A stretch of DNA of 64,000 bases. It comes from Lithobates sylvaticus. Lineage: Eukaryota; Chordata; Amphibia; Anura; Ranidae. This document shows positions 1 to 11,800 of this stretch, one piece after another; positions within the stretch are counted from its first letter, which is position 1; every line of letters starts with the position of its first letter. The notes beneath the pieces were generated by a model. It was not told where the DNA came from. It worked only from the letters and a program-made list of their open reading frames with translations, and searched no databases. The stretch lies in NCBI GenBank assembly GCA_028564925.1, contig CM053031.1, positions 96,864,805 to 96,928,804 on the forward strand, in the 5' to 3' direction. The position numbers and the translations under genes were made by a program.

Positions 1-929
1 GTTTTGTTATCTGTGAACTAATGGTAATATTTTAATAACACACATTTTCACATTGTACAGGCAGACAAATGGCAGACATAGTTCCTTATTAAGCAATTCA
101 TCTTCTTGGTTCAGCAATTCAATTTCCTGTGTCACCTCTCCACCTGCAGCTTTCTCATTGGCCAGCGAGTCAGCATTATCACTTTTGTTCAGTGAGCAGC
201 AATTGTTCCACACATCTCACCATGGAGCAGTGAAGTAGTAAAGCCTACCTTGGAATTAGCAAGGCTAAATTAGAAAGTTTTCAAGTGATTATCTGGATCA
301 GCAGAGGTGTGTGTATCACAAGAATGGCTTGCCAAAATCCCAAACATATACAGTATGTATCTCAACTGTGTATGCAGTTGCTTGCCAGAAGTTTTACTCC
401 TTCATGATCTAACAGGCATTATAGTATTTTACAATAGGCAGAGGTAATTTAAAACAAACCAGTCTTTCTTGCATTCAAGTCAAAGCAAAAGCCTTGCTAT
501 AAAGCCCAATTGCAAATAACAGCTGCATGAAAACTTAAAGTGTTGAAGATCTGTAAAGTGATTCCAACATGCCCCCTGCCTTCTCAGAGCTACAGCACTG
601 CAATCATCAAAGTTCACATTCTTTGCTGATTTTCTTTGAATTGTACCCATATGTACCTTGCCAACAGAATTGCAATGAAGCACACTGCAATACATGCTAA
701 TGCACTACCTTGCTTTGTGGTGCTCCATGTTACTAAAAAGAGTGTATGCACCTTTTTGGTGTGTTTGGCAGCACATTCAAATAAATAGGCTGCTGGGTTG
801 CTTTGTTTAAATCTTAGTGTCTGGTTATACAGCAGTCTTCAATAAAGTATATGTATTTATACAAAATCAGGTGTAAAAAGGACACCATTAATTAATTAAA
901 GATGTAAAAAACATGTTCAGAATGTTTAA
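1..929. other. Unique non-coding DNA
   Basis: No repeat family, exon or RNA gene was recognised in this AT-rich stretch. The open frames on both strands are under 75 codons, do not resemble any protein family I know, and have no splice or start context. Confidence 0.6.
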
Positions 930-975
930 TAGCCTTGAGGAAGGGGACTTGTCTCCCGAAATGCGTCAGATTTTT
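930..975 (+). ncRNA. Decayed hammerhead ribozyme-like motif
   Basis: The order of elements matches a type I hammerhead. A UUGAGGA segment (935-941) stands where CUGANGA is expected, with C3 changed to U. A G-rich/C-rich hairpin (942-957) takes the place of stem II. Then come GAAA (958-961) and a short AUGCGU with C at 967 as the cleavage-site base. The stem III equivalent is only two pairs long. Pairing for stem I is not convincing. This is probably the remnant of a retroelement terminal ribozyme and unlikely to be active. Confidence 0.45.
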
Positions 976-1420
976 ACTACAGTGCTTTGGATATCCACCA
1001 TGCTGGAGCTGTGTTTTGATATGCTTTTGATCTTCTCATGCTTGGTGTTGGCGATAATGCACTAGGATTTTGCATCCTCCTTTGTTTAATTTTATTTATT
1101 TTTACAGAAAGTTAAATAGGTTAAAAGGCATTAAGGAAATTAGTTAAGCGAGACATAAAAATGCATACACATTCAATTAACTCTAAACTATCTATTAACC
1201 CTAGTTTAAGCATATAGCATACCAATAATATACACAATTAATTGTTTAGCGCTACCCCCATAGGAACCTCTGCCTCGATCTTCTCAAATACTTAAGCCCT
1301 TTTGACCCACCAGGCTGAGCGTACAAACATACAATATCACAGAAAATCACTGAAAGTAATAGTACCCAATAGTAGTGCTATTTCAAAGAGACTGCACTAA
1401 ACCAGGTAATAAAGGCAAAC
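976..1420. other. Unclassified non-coding DNA
   Basis: The stretch directly after the hammerhead-like motif may belong to the same degraded element, but I could not find its far end. The rest is AT-rich DNA with no recognised family and no coding signal. Confidence 0.4.
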
Positions 1421-2120
1421 TTAAAGTGGTTGTTAACACAAATATGCACCCCCTCTATTATATCTAGACATAACACACAGGGTAAGTGTTTTATTAAAAC
1501 GAAGATTGTAAATACTTTTTACAGCTATATTCAGGCCGGTCACATGATTCCCGGCCGGTCTCCTACTCCAATCCAGGGCTACAGCGGGAGGGGCCAAGAT
1601 CTCCCTCTGACTTCAGCCGGGGGGGGTCACGTGGCCACTCAGCCCCTCCCACTGTAGCCTTGGATCGGAGTAGGACACCAGCCGGGAGTCACGTGACTTG
1701 CCTGAATATAACTGTAAAAAGGTATTTAGAAGCTTTGTTTTAATAAAACACCCTGTGTGTTATGCCTAGATAATAAAATTTGTAATCTTTTATTGTTTAC
1801 TAATAGCGGCAGGAGTGTGGGGGGGGGGGTGGAGACAGAGACACAGACACACGGAGCTGACAGGAAGGGAGGGGGTGAGGGGAACAGAGGAGAGCTGCAG
1901 ATGACGGAGGCATGTAAACTGACCATGGTAATTGGGGCTCAGCAGCCATGATAAACTGTGGTCAGTACACAGAGGGGACACAAGAATTGGTGGAATCAGC
2001 CAGGTTTTTTTTACTGTTTAAAAGGGGCAGATTACACAGCAGAAGCACTGTGCTGTTATCTCTGCTATAAGGGAACATAAACCCATCTTTTTTTTTTTTT
2101 TAGGGTTACAAACACTTTAA
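1421..2120. mobile_element. TTAA-bounded short DNA element (MITE)
   Basis: The element begins TTAAAGTGGTTGTTAAC and ends with the complement of TTAAAGTGTTTGTAACCC, so TTAA stands at both edges. TTAA duplications are the mark of piggyBac-type transposition, and these terminal sequences recur through the window. It encodes no transposase. Inside lies a second, longer inverted repeat (1463-1772) whose arms share a TAACACACAGGG / CCCTGTGTGTTA end and a GC-rich core. The flank after the core holds a G-run and a purine-rich stretch. Assignment to piggyBac is an inference from TTAA. Confidence 0.65.
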
Positions 2121-2126
2121 TATAGT

Positions 2127-3306
2127 GTCACCCAATATGGTTGGTATCTAGGCAAGCATACAATGGCTTAACAATGGTAATAACACAATTTAGCATATAA
2201 CTTGATTAACCATAAGGACTAGGAATAGGATGATGTTTGGCATCCAGATCAGCATAACAGTTGCAAGGCCACCTCAAGTGCAGCAGTGAGCAGTAGTAGC
2301 GTTTAATCTACCGAGTGCTGGAACTATACTTCCAGAGTGCTTTTACGGCGGCAATGCTAGTCCTAGACTGGCTGGGTTTGCGCTGCCCAAAAGAAAAGGA
2401 GGATTGTAGTGGAGTGGGCAGGGAAACAAAGGGGGCTTGCAGAATAATTATTACAGGAGGGGTTTCTCTTTAAAATGTTCTTCTGACAGCTATCATTGGG
2501 GCTCTTTAAGGGACAGTAGTCCCAATTAACCTGCATGCAGTATAGGTACAGTATAGGTACCGTAAAGTCTTGGCACTGCTGCAAAATAGATGTGGTTCAG
2601 ATGAGGTAAAGGTTTGGCATAATGTAATTTAGTGTTGGTATCGGTGCAGTCTTGGTTTGGAATAAGTGCAGTATAATTTGCATTATGGGTGCGGTATGGA
2701 TTGGGTACACTTGGTGTCTTGCTTTCAGTGGCTTGGTTCCCTGCTAGCAATATCAGCAATGGCCAAACAGCCCTCTCACCATTCCTTGGGATGCTGCGGT
2801 GACCTCTCGCTATAGAAGGGGGTCCGTTTAATATCTCCCCAAAAGCCTCTGGTGATAAACAATGGGAACAGAGGGTGAGTGGACACTCCAGTATTCCTGC
2901 TGCAGCGGTGCAGATGCTGTGACGTGGGCGGTGCTGCGCTGCCTCCAGGTGTCTTCACTCCCAGTCTCAGACTTTGATCTCTGCTGATATGGTCTCCCAC
3001 TGACAGGCAAATATCTAGACAAAGGTGCTCTCATCACTTCACTTCGCCTACTGCACAGCTCCTATTGAGATTTGTATTGTAGGGAGTCCAATCATCCTAC
3101 TATATGGCTGCCATGTCAAACTACAACTCTCATGATTGTCAGCGATCTGCCTAGAAGTCTATAGGCTGGCTTGGCATTAGCTCTCCCCCTGCTGGCCAGA
3201 GAAGAGTGGTGCAGGATAACATCAGTATCTCAGTAGAGGGAGATAAGAATATAAGGCAATGCCTCCTTCTACATATTATTTGTAGCCCAGCACCCTGGCT
3301 ACAAAT
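2127..3306. repeat. Unclassified repeat-like region
   Basis: The block has a different texture from the flanking unique DNA. At 2520-2720 there are loosely repeated GGTACAGTATAGGTA-like words. The right end holds the short inverted pair TGTAGCC / GGCTACA at 3281-3306. It could be an old interspersed element, but I found no matching target duplication and recognised no protein. Confidence 0.3.
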
Positions 3307-4229
3307 GTTAATTATAAACTAGAGATTTCATTCAGCTCTGATGGTTGATTCATGCCTCAGCTATGATCAAGACTTTATTCAGTTGGTCAGGGAGCGATAG
3401 CATAGCTGTTTCCTTCTTTGCAACTTTGTGTGTTTTTCTCAAATACATGGCTGTTAGCTCACATTCCACGTCCCTTCATTTCCTTCTAACATCACTTCCT
3501 GTTTAACCAGGATTTTTTGAAAAGGTTCATTAGCATTTAAATAGATAAAGTCCAATTAATTGCTGCAACACAATTAACCCTTTTAAATTCCAGATGTGAG
3601 CTTGTGGTATTGGTGGTCCATATTTACTGTGTAAAAAAATTCACTAACATAGATTTAGCAACAGAGCGGACTTAATGCAATGCATGGTAATGCACTGCAA
3701 TGGAGTGAATCCATCCTTGACTTTGTTTGCAATATAGCATATTTTTCATTTTAATGGAATATTTACAAAGGGTCATAAAAGGTTATTCCAAGAAAAAATG
3801 AACCGATTGCATAAACACAGTTTCTGTTGTACATAATGGATTACCGTAAATAATCTAATGTGCAAATAATTAGTGCTGGAATTCATTTTAAAAAAGACCA
3901 ATCGCAACATCATGATACATAAATTATAAAGAAAACATGCAATTAGATTGTAAGTGACACAAAAACACAGTGTGATATTTTAGCCCAATGTAAAACCGGG
4001 TACACAATTACTGAAAATCCTTTCTTATTTAAAAAAGTTGTTTTTCCTTAAACGTCCCTTCTAAAATTGAGGTGCGTGTTATACGCCTCTGCGTGTTATA
4101 AATATAGTAATTGCTGCCACCCTCCAGTGGAAACCCAATACAGATTCTCTTTAGTCTAAGGATTGGACGACATATTGTCTTTAACTGCTGGAAAATTTAG
4201 ATAAAAAAATGTGAAAATAAAATTTAATA
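3307..4229. other. Unique AT-rich non-coding DNA
   Basis: No repeat, exon or RNA gene was recognised. A short imperfect hairpin around a GTGTTATACGCC word occurs near 4072-4095. It has no family that I know. Confidence 0.5.
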
Positions 4230-4560
4230 AATAGAAAACCTCTGTATACATAATAATATACCCACAGTTGATCCAGAGGAAGGCAAGAAGTTATATAAAG
4301 CATGGTCCAATTTGAGTTAAAAAAACAGAGTTAAAAAAAATAAAAAAATAGTTATTTTCTGATCAATTGGATTCATGGATCAATAATCTCTGGTGCTACC
4401 TATAAATGTTAAAATCCAGGTATATTTTGTGAATTTAGGATTGCAACTTCTTTTAAAACAATATACTGAGCTGAACAGAACTATTTAATGAGGGAGTCTG
4501 TTCCATAAATGAAAAAAGTTCTAGTATTTTTAAGTTCCAAGTGATCATGAAATTTTCTTC
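4230..4560 (-). mobile_element. Old LINE 3' end (CR1/L2-like), minus strand
   Basis: The sequence aligns by eye with the 3' part of the better preserved LINE at 45795-46760. Both share CACAGTTGATCCAGAGGAAG, then an AAGCATGGTCCAATTTG-like segment, then a run in the order TTTTAAAACAAT..GAGCTGA.CAGAAC. The copy is diverged and holds no usable reading frame. Orientation follows the other copy, whose reverse transcriptase frame is on the minus strand. It is older than the 46-kb copy judging by the number of differences. Confidence 0.6.
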
Positions 4561-4964
4561 TCGCAATAAAGCAAGAAACCATCACATAACACCATTTATA
4601 TCAAGTGTAGATAGCAATGTTAGTGTCTTGTGCTTCTACTTTGAAAATTTTTTTTCTTCCATATTATACATAAAATAGGGGAATGTGTTTTTATCTTGTA
4701 TTCATTTTTTACAGAATTTTGTTGAGAAATGTACAGATATATAAATCTACAGATGATCAAATACCACCGTTTCCTGTTAGTTTTAAATTTTTCTTGGAAT
4801 TCATGACACACAAAATAAGTACAAGTAGTCATGACTTTTGTAACTTTTTGAGTATTATTTGGATGGACTCATGAAGTGGCTCAGAGAAGCTACAAAGTAG
4901 GTTCTATTGTTTTTTTTTTTTTTTTTTTTTTTTTAACTTTGCAACTATATGCAAGGGGATGTCA
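4561..4964. other. Non-coding DNA with a poly(T) run
   Basis: AT-rich DNA with a long T run at about 4910-4934. I see no gene. The T run could be the A-tail of a minus-strand retroposed sequence, but no body is recognisable next to it. Confidence 0.4.
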
Positions 4965-5454
4965 TTAAAGTGTTACTAAACCCATAATCTGCATTTCACT
5001 ATAGCTGGTCCCCCACAGTACACAGAATATGAAAAAGGAATTGTTTTAGTACATATAAGCCGATAAATACCCTTTCTCATCAGTAGTATATAGCAGCCTT
5101 GTGATTTCTATCAGTTCCTAGTAAACCTTGTAGGAGGAGGCGTTTTCATTCTCCCCTGATCTAGACAGTGCTGATTGGCCCTGTGCTGATCACATGCACC
5201 CTTACAAGAAAAAACTAAAAAACTCTCTAGCAATACACACCAAAATGAGCATGTGCAGCCTGTCCCCTGGCTCTGTAAATATCGGGTTATTTTTTTGAGA
5301 CAGTGGAAGAAGAGGAGCATCAGAGAGACGGGATCAAACAGCCTTTATACACAATGCAAATGATTAACCCCTTAGGGTCCACAGTGAGTATAACAAGCAT
5401 GCTTTACTGTATATACAGACTGATTTTACGGTTGTGGGTTTAGTAACACTTTGA
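4965..5454. mobile_element. TTAA-type MITE with perfect 18-bp ends
   Basis: The left end TTAAAGTGTTACTAAACCCA and the right end TGGGTTTAGTAACACTTTGA are exact complements over 18 bp. The left edge is TTAA and the right edge is TTGA, one base away from a TTAA duplication. The 490-bp interior has no transposase. The family is non-autonomous and was presumably moved by a piggyBac-like enzyme supplied elsewhere. Confidence 0.75.
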
Positions 5455-6120
5455 CTGAATAGCACCTACGCGCAACTGCAAAAGCAGCACATTTTCTGTG
5501 GTTTGGGAAAATCTGCGATTTTGCAAGTGTTATCGCACTGCATCTGGTGTAAACCACCCCCCAAATATAGTCTGTAAGGCAGAGTTCAATGATCTTAGGT
5601 TGTAACTCCTCTCCCCCCACGTCCCCCCTCCGAACATGAATCCCACCCCCATCCCCCCACTGAGCACAAACCCCCCCAAATATTGCTTCCTAGCATAAAC
5701 CCTGCAAATCGCCACTTCAAGCATAGCCCCCCTAATTCCTCCTCCTAGCACCCCCCAGATCCCCCTTCCTAACACAAGCTTGGTGCTCCCAAGTCCCCTC
5801 TCCTTTCTAGCACAACCCCCCCAAACCCCCCTCGTAGCACAAACCCCAGATCCCCCCTCCAAGACAAGTCCCCCCAAATACCTCCTCCCAGCCTAACCCC
5901 ACCAAATCTCTCAATCTAGCACAAATCCCCATGCTCCCAAAGCCCCACTCCAAGTACAAACGCTTCTGTTTTGCCAGCAATAGTACACATAACAGCAGGG
6001 AGGTGGAGAGCCGGAGGGAGGTGCAGGGCGTGCTCTCTCCTCTCCTCTCTGTAGACAGAAGCTTACATAGGGTTGCACACAGACCGGGATGTTGTTAAGA
6101 CACCCCAACTGAAAAACACT
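5455..6120. repeat. C-rich region with a degenerate minisatellite
   Basis: From about 5634 to 5945 the plus strand repeats a unit of roughly 28-30 bp with the words TCCTAGCACAAA and CCCCCCAAAT, degenerating towards the right. About ten units can be followed. The C/G strand bias gives long frames on the minus strand rich in glycine, which are artefacts of composition. The flanks up to 6120 were not recognised. Confidence 0.6.
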
Positions 6121-6723
6121 GTTCTAGATTATTGACACCAAAAGTATTGAAGCTGGAAGATTATCATAACAACCAGTCGACTTGCACTTTCAGCAGGAGG
6201 TCAGCGCCTCATATTTATTTCATGACATGGTTTCTTTAAAGATGATAAAATTGGTTAACATTTAAATTTTTTTTCTTGTGTTCTTGACATTTACCAGTCT
6301 GATTTACTTACTCTTAAGAGATGTACCTACTTTTCATATAAAATGTACAGGGAGTCATTCATAGCAGAGAACATGTGAGTGAATGGATGCGGACCTTAGG
6401 AGGAGGAGAGAGAAAAAGATGGGGGGAAATAGGGTTGAGGGAGAGGCTGTTGATGGGGGGGAGTTTGGGGGAACCAACCAAACATTTTTATTCAGTTTAG
6501 AGGTGTAAAAACTAATGATCACATTTAAAATGCAGTGACCTTTAACTACTATACAGAAATTAAGGCCGGACTCCCATTAAATAGATGAAATACATATAAG
6601 GGAACTGTTTTACCTGCCAAAGGATTTGTATTTCTGTTTATTCAGTTCTGAAATGGGCACAGCTCTGTCACAAAGCATAGCCTTTCCCGAAAAGGACAGA
6701 GACTTGCTGCAGTTAGCTGATGC
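6121..6723. other. Non-coding DNA with a purine-rich patch
   Basis: No gene or known repeat. At about 6399-6475 the plus strand is strongly purine-rich (GGAGGAGGAGAG, GGGGGG runs). The rest is ordinary AT-rich DNA. Confidence 0.45.
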
Positions 6724-7185
6724 TTGAAAGTGGTTGTAAACCCTTACAAACCACTTTGGCCTACAGGTAAGCCTAGATTAAGGCTTACCTGTAGGTCCAA
6801 TAAATATCTCCTAAACCTACATGGTTTAGAAGATATTTAGAAAAAAAGAGGCATCCCTGTATACGGCGCATGCGCCGTAGACATCGGCACGCAGGCGCAC
6901 TGCGGATGCCGAGATCACGGCGATATGCCACTTTCGTGCGCATGCGCGGAAGTGACGTCATCGCCGATCCAGCGAATGACAGCGCTGGAGCGGCGAGACC
7001 CGGAAGTCACTCCAGGCTTGATGGCGCCGGAGAAGGTCGTGGATGAGAGTCGCTTCGGGGGCTTCGTTCTCAGGTAAGTTATTCATAATGAGCTAGTATG
7101 CTATGCATACTAGCTCATTATGCCTTTGCCTTGCAGGTTCCGTTTTTTTTTTGCGGAAGGCTTTACTTCCTCTTGAAGGTCTTGT
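6724..7185. mobile_element. Hairpin-chain short element (TTAA-like left end)
   Basis: The left edge TTGAAAGTGGTTGTAAACCC differs by one base from the TTAA family end. Four hairpins follow: 6760-6774 with 6781-6795 (15 bp), 6802-6838, a perfect 18-bp palindrome at 6862-6879 (TACGGCGCATGCGCCGTA), and a perfect 18-bp stem at 7084-7101 with 7105-7122 closed by three bases. The middle is GC-rich with two GCGCATGCGC-type words. The right edge is uncertain. No coding capacity is seen. It is a non-autonomous DNA element by structure. Confidence 0.6.
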
Positions 7186-8145
7186 CCATTTTCCAGCCTG
7201 TGACTGATCAAGCGCCTTGAGGCGATTCAGTTTGCAGTTGTAGCGGTATACAAGTCCATTCATTCATTCAAGCAGTAGACTGATGGGCTCATCCTTCTGT
7301 CCTCCTATCAGCAGGTCCTTTGTAAGCACATGTGTCCCACAAGACAACTGATTAGCCTTTTGTGCTGCTTCTCCCTCGCCAAGCCTGAGCTCTGATGTAC
7401 AGTATAGGGAAAGCCAAATAAGATTCAGGTACTCTTCATAGCTGTTATTTTAAACAAGCACTTTACGGTTTGTCTAAAAACATGTGCTTTTGAAATTGAG
7501 ATATTTTGGTGAAAATAAATTGGTTAAAAAAAAAAAATTGCTGAATTCATTATGCTGGGGGATGAGGAAGGGGCTTGTGAATATATAATTACAGCCATGT
7601 GAATTAATTCAGCACAGCAGGCAGCCAAGCCGGCTGAACCTTTAATATAAATATGTTCATTTTCAAATCAACACAGCAGGTTCCTCTCTGGCTTTGTTGC
7701 ATTTTTCACTAATGTAAAGATGTGCACGTCCTTACTGAAAATTTCATGGCCATCTTTCAAACATCTGTTATGCACAATGAAAGCAGACATAGTACACAGA
7801 TTGGGGAAATAGTTTCCATCAAAGGACTGTGATAAGCTCTAGACAACATTGTGCAAATTAAAGAGATATGTAAGGGCTGCAGGGTAATGAAAATGGATTA
7901 ATGCTGTATGTTTGATGCATTGGGTTTTACACGGTTATTTCTGCTTGTGAAATATTGAAATACTGTTACCATTTGTGAAATGAAGCTAGTGAGCCATGAA
8001 GATGTATTGCTGAAATAAATTAGACAAAAAGCCAATTTAGTAGATAGGTAAGGTCTTGCAACAGCCTTGGTAAGACCACAACATAAACATATAAGCTTAG
8101 AAAGCTAAACAATGATCAAAATTAAAAAAAAAAGCAGGGTTAGCT
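7186..8145. other. Unique DNA; candidate conserved non-coding stretch
   Basis: No repeat was recognised. The segment 7530-7960 has balanced composition, no homopolymer drift and an even texture unlike the decayed repeats around it. That texture is what conserved vertebrate non-coding elements usually look like, but I have no alignment to show conservation. Confidence 0.3.
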
Positions 8146-8806
8146 TTAAAGTGAATGTAAAGTCTAATTTTTTTTCTATATACATAACAAACATGTTATA
8201 CTTACCTGCTCTGTGCAGTGGATTTGCACAGAGCAGCCCAAATCCTCCTCTTCTTGGGTCCCTCTTTTGTGCTCCTGGCCCCTCCCTCCTGTTGAGTGTT
8301 GAGTCTCCTGCAACAAAAAATTTAATTTTTGGTGAGATACTCCCAATAGGAAATCACGTCTAAAAGGATGCAGGCCCAGCAGCTTTCCTCATTAGAGGCA
8401 AGCAGGTGCTGCAGCTGATTGATAATTATGAAACCACTCCCATTAGATTCACTTTCCCACATAGACACAAACACACAGTGATTTTATCAAAATAACAAAA
8501 GGTAGGAATCCAGCAGAGAGCTGGTGACTGTCAGTTCCCGCTGTCTGCGCCTCCCCCCCTTTACTGGAGAGCTGGGCTGTGTAGGGGTGGCTCAGGCTCT
8601 CAGCAGCTCGCTGAGAGGCTGAGCCGGGTATCGGTCCAGGCATGTGGGTGAATCCCGACTTCCTTGTCGCAATCTTGCCCAAGCCATGGACTCTGTGATG
8701 TCTGCTTTCTGCTGAAAAGGGATCACAGGAGTGCAGAACGAACTGCACTCCTGTGATTCACAGGAGAAGTACAGCCAAGCGAGCTTTGGCTGTATTTCTC
8801 CTTTAA
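8146..8806. mobile_element. TTAA-bounded MITE (GCTCTGTGCA hairpin family)
   Basis: TTAA stands at both edges (8146-8149 and 8803-8806), with ends TTAAAGTGAATGTAAAG and, on the other strand, TTAAAGGAGAAATACAGCC. Inside is the family mark, a GCTCTGTGCA..TGCACAGAGC hairpin preceded by ATACTTACCTG. Other copies of this family lie at 16524-16997, 21639-22480, 41831-42272 and 43096-43561. A GTTCGTTCTGC/CAGGAGTGCAG inverted pair lies near the right end. No transposase is encoded. Confidence 0.7.
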
Positions 8807-11800
8807 TAAGAGTTTAATAGAAATTGGCCAGCAGCAGGACAGTCTTGCATTTAGAACATGAATAGCCTTTTGAATTTTGAACCAATTGCTATTTATTGGT
8901 CAAAAAATACTTTACTATACTTACCATTTAATGAAAAAGCATGTTTTACTGGTAAATCTACCTAAAAAAAAAAAAAAAAAAAAAAAAAATTTTTTTACAA
9001 TGCTGCTGCTGTATGCATGCTGAACTAATGTTAAAAGAAAAAAAAATACTTTACCATTGTATGCTGTCACTGGAACTTTCTGTGATAGTTAGATTTGTTT
9101 ATTTTGGACGGTGTTCTTGAAGCCGCATAAAAAGACCCTTTCACAGCTTTTTTTTTTTTACACATTGGTATTTGTCCCATATGGCAGTGCCTAGCTACCT
9201 TTTTTTTAGTAGTTTACCTATTAGTCCTACAGATGGCCAGAACTTACCAACAAGATTTGCCAATCATAGACTTCTGTGAGACTTGCCACTAAGTTTTGGG
9301 TTGCCGGAATTCAAACTGGATTTGCTGGCCTTCCTGTTTGCATTCTAAGTCACTAAAAAAATGAAATTAGTATTTTTCTTGTGAAAACTGGAAGAAAACC
9401 AATGGAAAAAGCTGCATGTGTGCATTTTGCTAAGAGACAGCCCCCAGAAATGCATAGATGAAAACTTTACCATTGGCTTTTTTTGTGCTAGTTGCTTCTC
9501 CCTGCTGTTTTTGTGTGGTTTGGTGTCCTTAAACTTGAGAATTGTAATGGCCACAAAATTACACACTGACATTGCACATTTACAATATTTTTTGCAACAG
9601 AATATATTAATACAATGTTACAAAAGCCCTTGGAATTCTGAATTACAGGTCCTTATACATGTTTCTGTGTGTGTCTTTCTGATTTCTAGAACCATACATG
9701 GTATCTGATGCTGAAGTTAATATTGATGAAAAAAACATTTATACCTTCTCCGTTTTCACGAGCCAACGAATTGTTCATTAAGCTGAAACTGTTACCATTA
9801 TGCTTGTCAAATTAATAATTGGGTGCAGCATTGTCTGCTTTATTTGTAAGCGGATAAGTAATTTTCATCAAGCCAGCTCATCATACAGCTCATAGGTACA
9901 TGAAGGACCCCATCACTGTTTGGCAGGATGAGATTTAGAATCAGCCAATGCATAACCCTGTAAAGCCATTCAATCCTCACTTCTCCAATATAATCAAATC
10001 AGCCGAATTACTTGAAGCCTCTACACCGCTGTTGACGCTAGAGATTTCTCCATTATTCCGCCTATAATGGCTACTTCACTGACATAAACACAGAATATTA
10101 TTCAAACCTCTTTATTGTCATATGGCCTTTCTGTAATAATATCCACACATAGTTGTGAGTATTTGGCTTACCGATGTGCCACCAGGGATATTATTTTATA
10201 TGCTGTTATTTGAGCTAAGAGTTTCATTGCGTAAACTGGAGAGGAACAATGATTTATTCATTAAATTCTTCATTGCCAATATGGAAAAAACAACACTTGA
10301 GTAGCACAGTCTATATACAATGGAGATAACGTCTCCCTAAATTGAAGAGCAGGGAAACAAGAGCAGGTATTTAACAATATTTGAATCTGTCATAATAAAT
10401 TTAGTTGTGTGACTTGATGTGAGTATTGGTTTACTTTACTGCATCATTCTGAGCTTCTTAAAGTGACTGTCAGTTTTGTTAAATGTCACGATTAAAGTGC
10501 TCACTGAAAAGTTAACACCTACCAATCCTGCTGCTGAGCTCTGTCTTCATTATTCTACAAGCCCCAAGGAAAACATGCATGCAGGCCCCCCTCTTCTAAT
10601 ATTTTTTTAAAAAAAATTTCAAAAGATTGCATGACTAAATTTACATGACAGCTCCCAATTAGAAAAACTTCACAATGCCTTTATTAATATATAAAAAATA
10701 CACAATTCCACACAAATGGTTAAACAGAAATTTTAAAAATACATGCTACCAAATTTTCACCCACTACAATAGATATTGTGAATTATATAGACCTCATTCT
10801 ATGTGTCACATAAATCAAGTGTATTGGTGACCACCAGAGAAATTAACTGTCACAATTATGTTGATGGCAATTGAGCTTGAAGTGGATGAGACGTTATAGG
10901 GAAATATGTGAGCTAATATCTTCAATATAGCATGTCATTGCCATGGGTATTATAATACAATATGCAAGGTAGTAATAATCAAACATATTCCACACTCAAG
11001 AAACAAAACCAAAAACGGTTGGAGGTTTATACATTCCCATCATCCAATGTGCACCAGATCAAAAACTACATGTAGTCCCAGAGCCTTTGAACACTGGTTG
11101 GGGGAAGGTACTAGGTTTTTTTATAAATGTAGTTTCAGAATTCAACTGTAATTGTTCCCCTTTTCACAGATGGTAATTTGTCTCCCCCTCATGAGGATTG
11201 TGTTTTAAGTTGATTGAATTGTATTCTTATTCAAAAATGCATCATGTGGATGTCGCTTCTGATAGAAATTATTAAGTCAGGCAAATGTTGTGGTCCAGAG
11301 GAGGCAGTAAGGCCCAAAGTCATCTAGGATGTGCCTATCTCAGTCAACAGTCTGAGATGTTGGAATATATTTGTTCCACAGATGTAAACTGCACATTAGG
11401 CAATAAACATGCACAACTCCTCCCAAGCATGGTTCAGTAGCTGCTTCAAAACAAAGCACTCCTCATGCTCTAAATGTGTTACAAAACATTGCTGTTCAAA
11501 GAATACTTATTGTGTAAGCCATAGTAATCTCGGTCCAGTGTCCCATCAGTGAGTGGAATAGGTTAGCAGGATGAGAGCCTAAAACTTCGCAAGCTCCTCT
11601 AGTGGAAATGGCTTTGGCATTCAGCACACATCCAAGGTGTACATGATACACCTGATCCAGGTTGGTTTTACATAGCCAGCCCAGCACAACCTAAGTGCTG
11701 AACTATGCTGATTCCCAGCCTCAAAAATATCCAAATGAAGAAAACAGAAAACTGCACATAATGCCCACTAAAATAGTTTTACTCCAATTTGGCACATGAC

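Noticed and set aside
2127-3306. Possible solo LTR with TG..CA edges
   Set aside because: The flanks do not match each other, and no primer-binding, polypurine or coding sign was found.
5530-5877. 115-codon Gly-rich minus-strand protein
   Set aside because: It is a translation of the C-rich minisatellite; the Gly runs follow the C runs.
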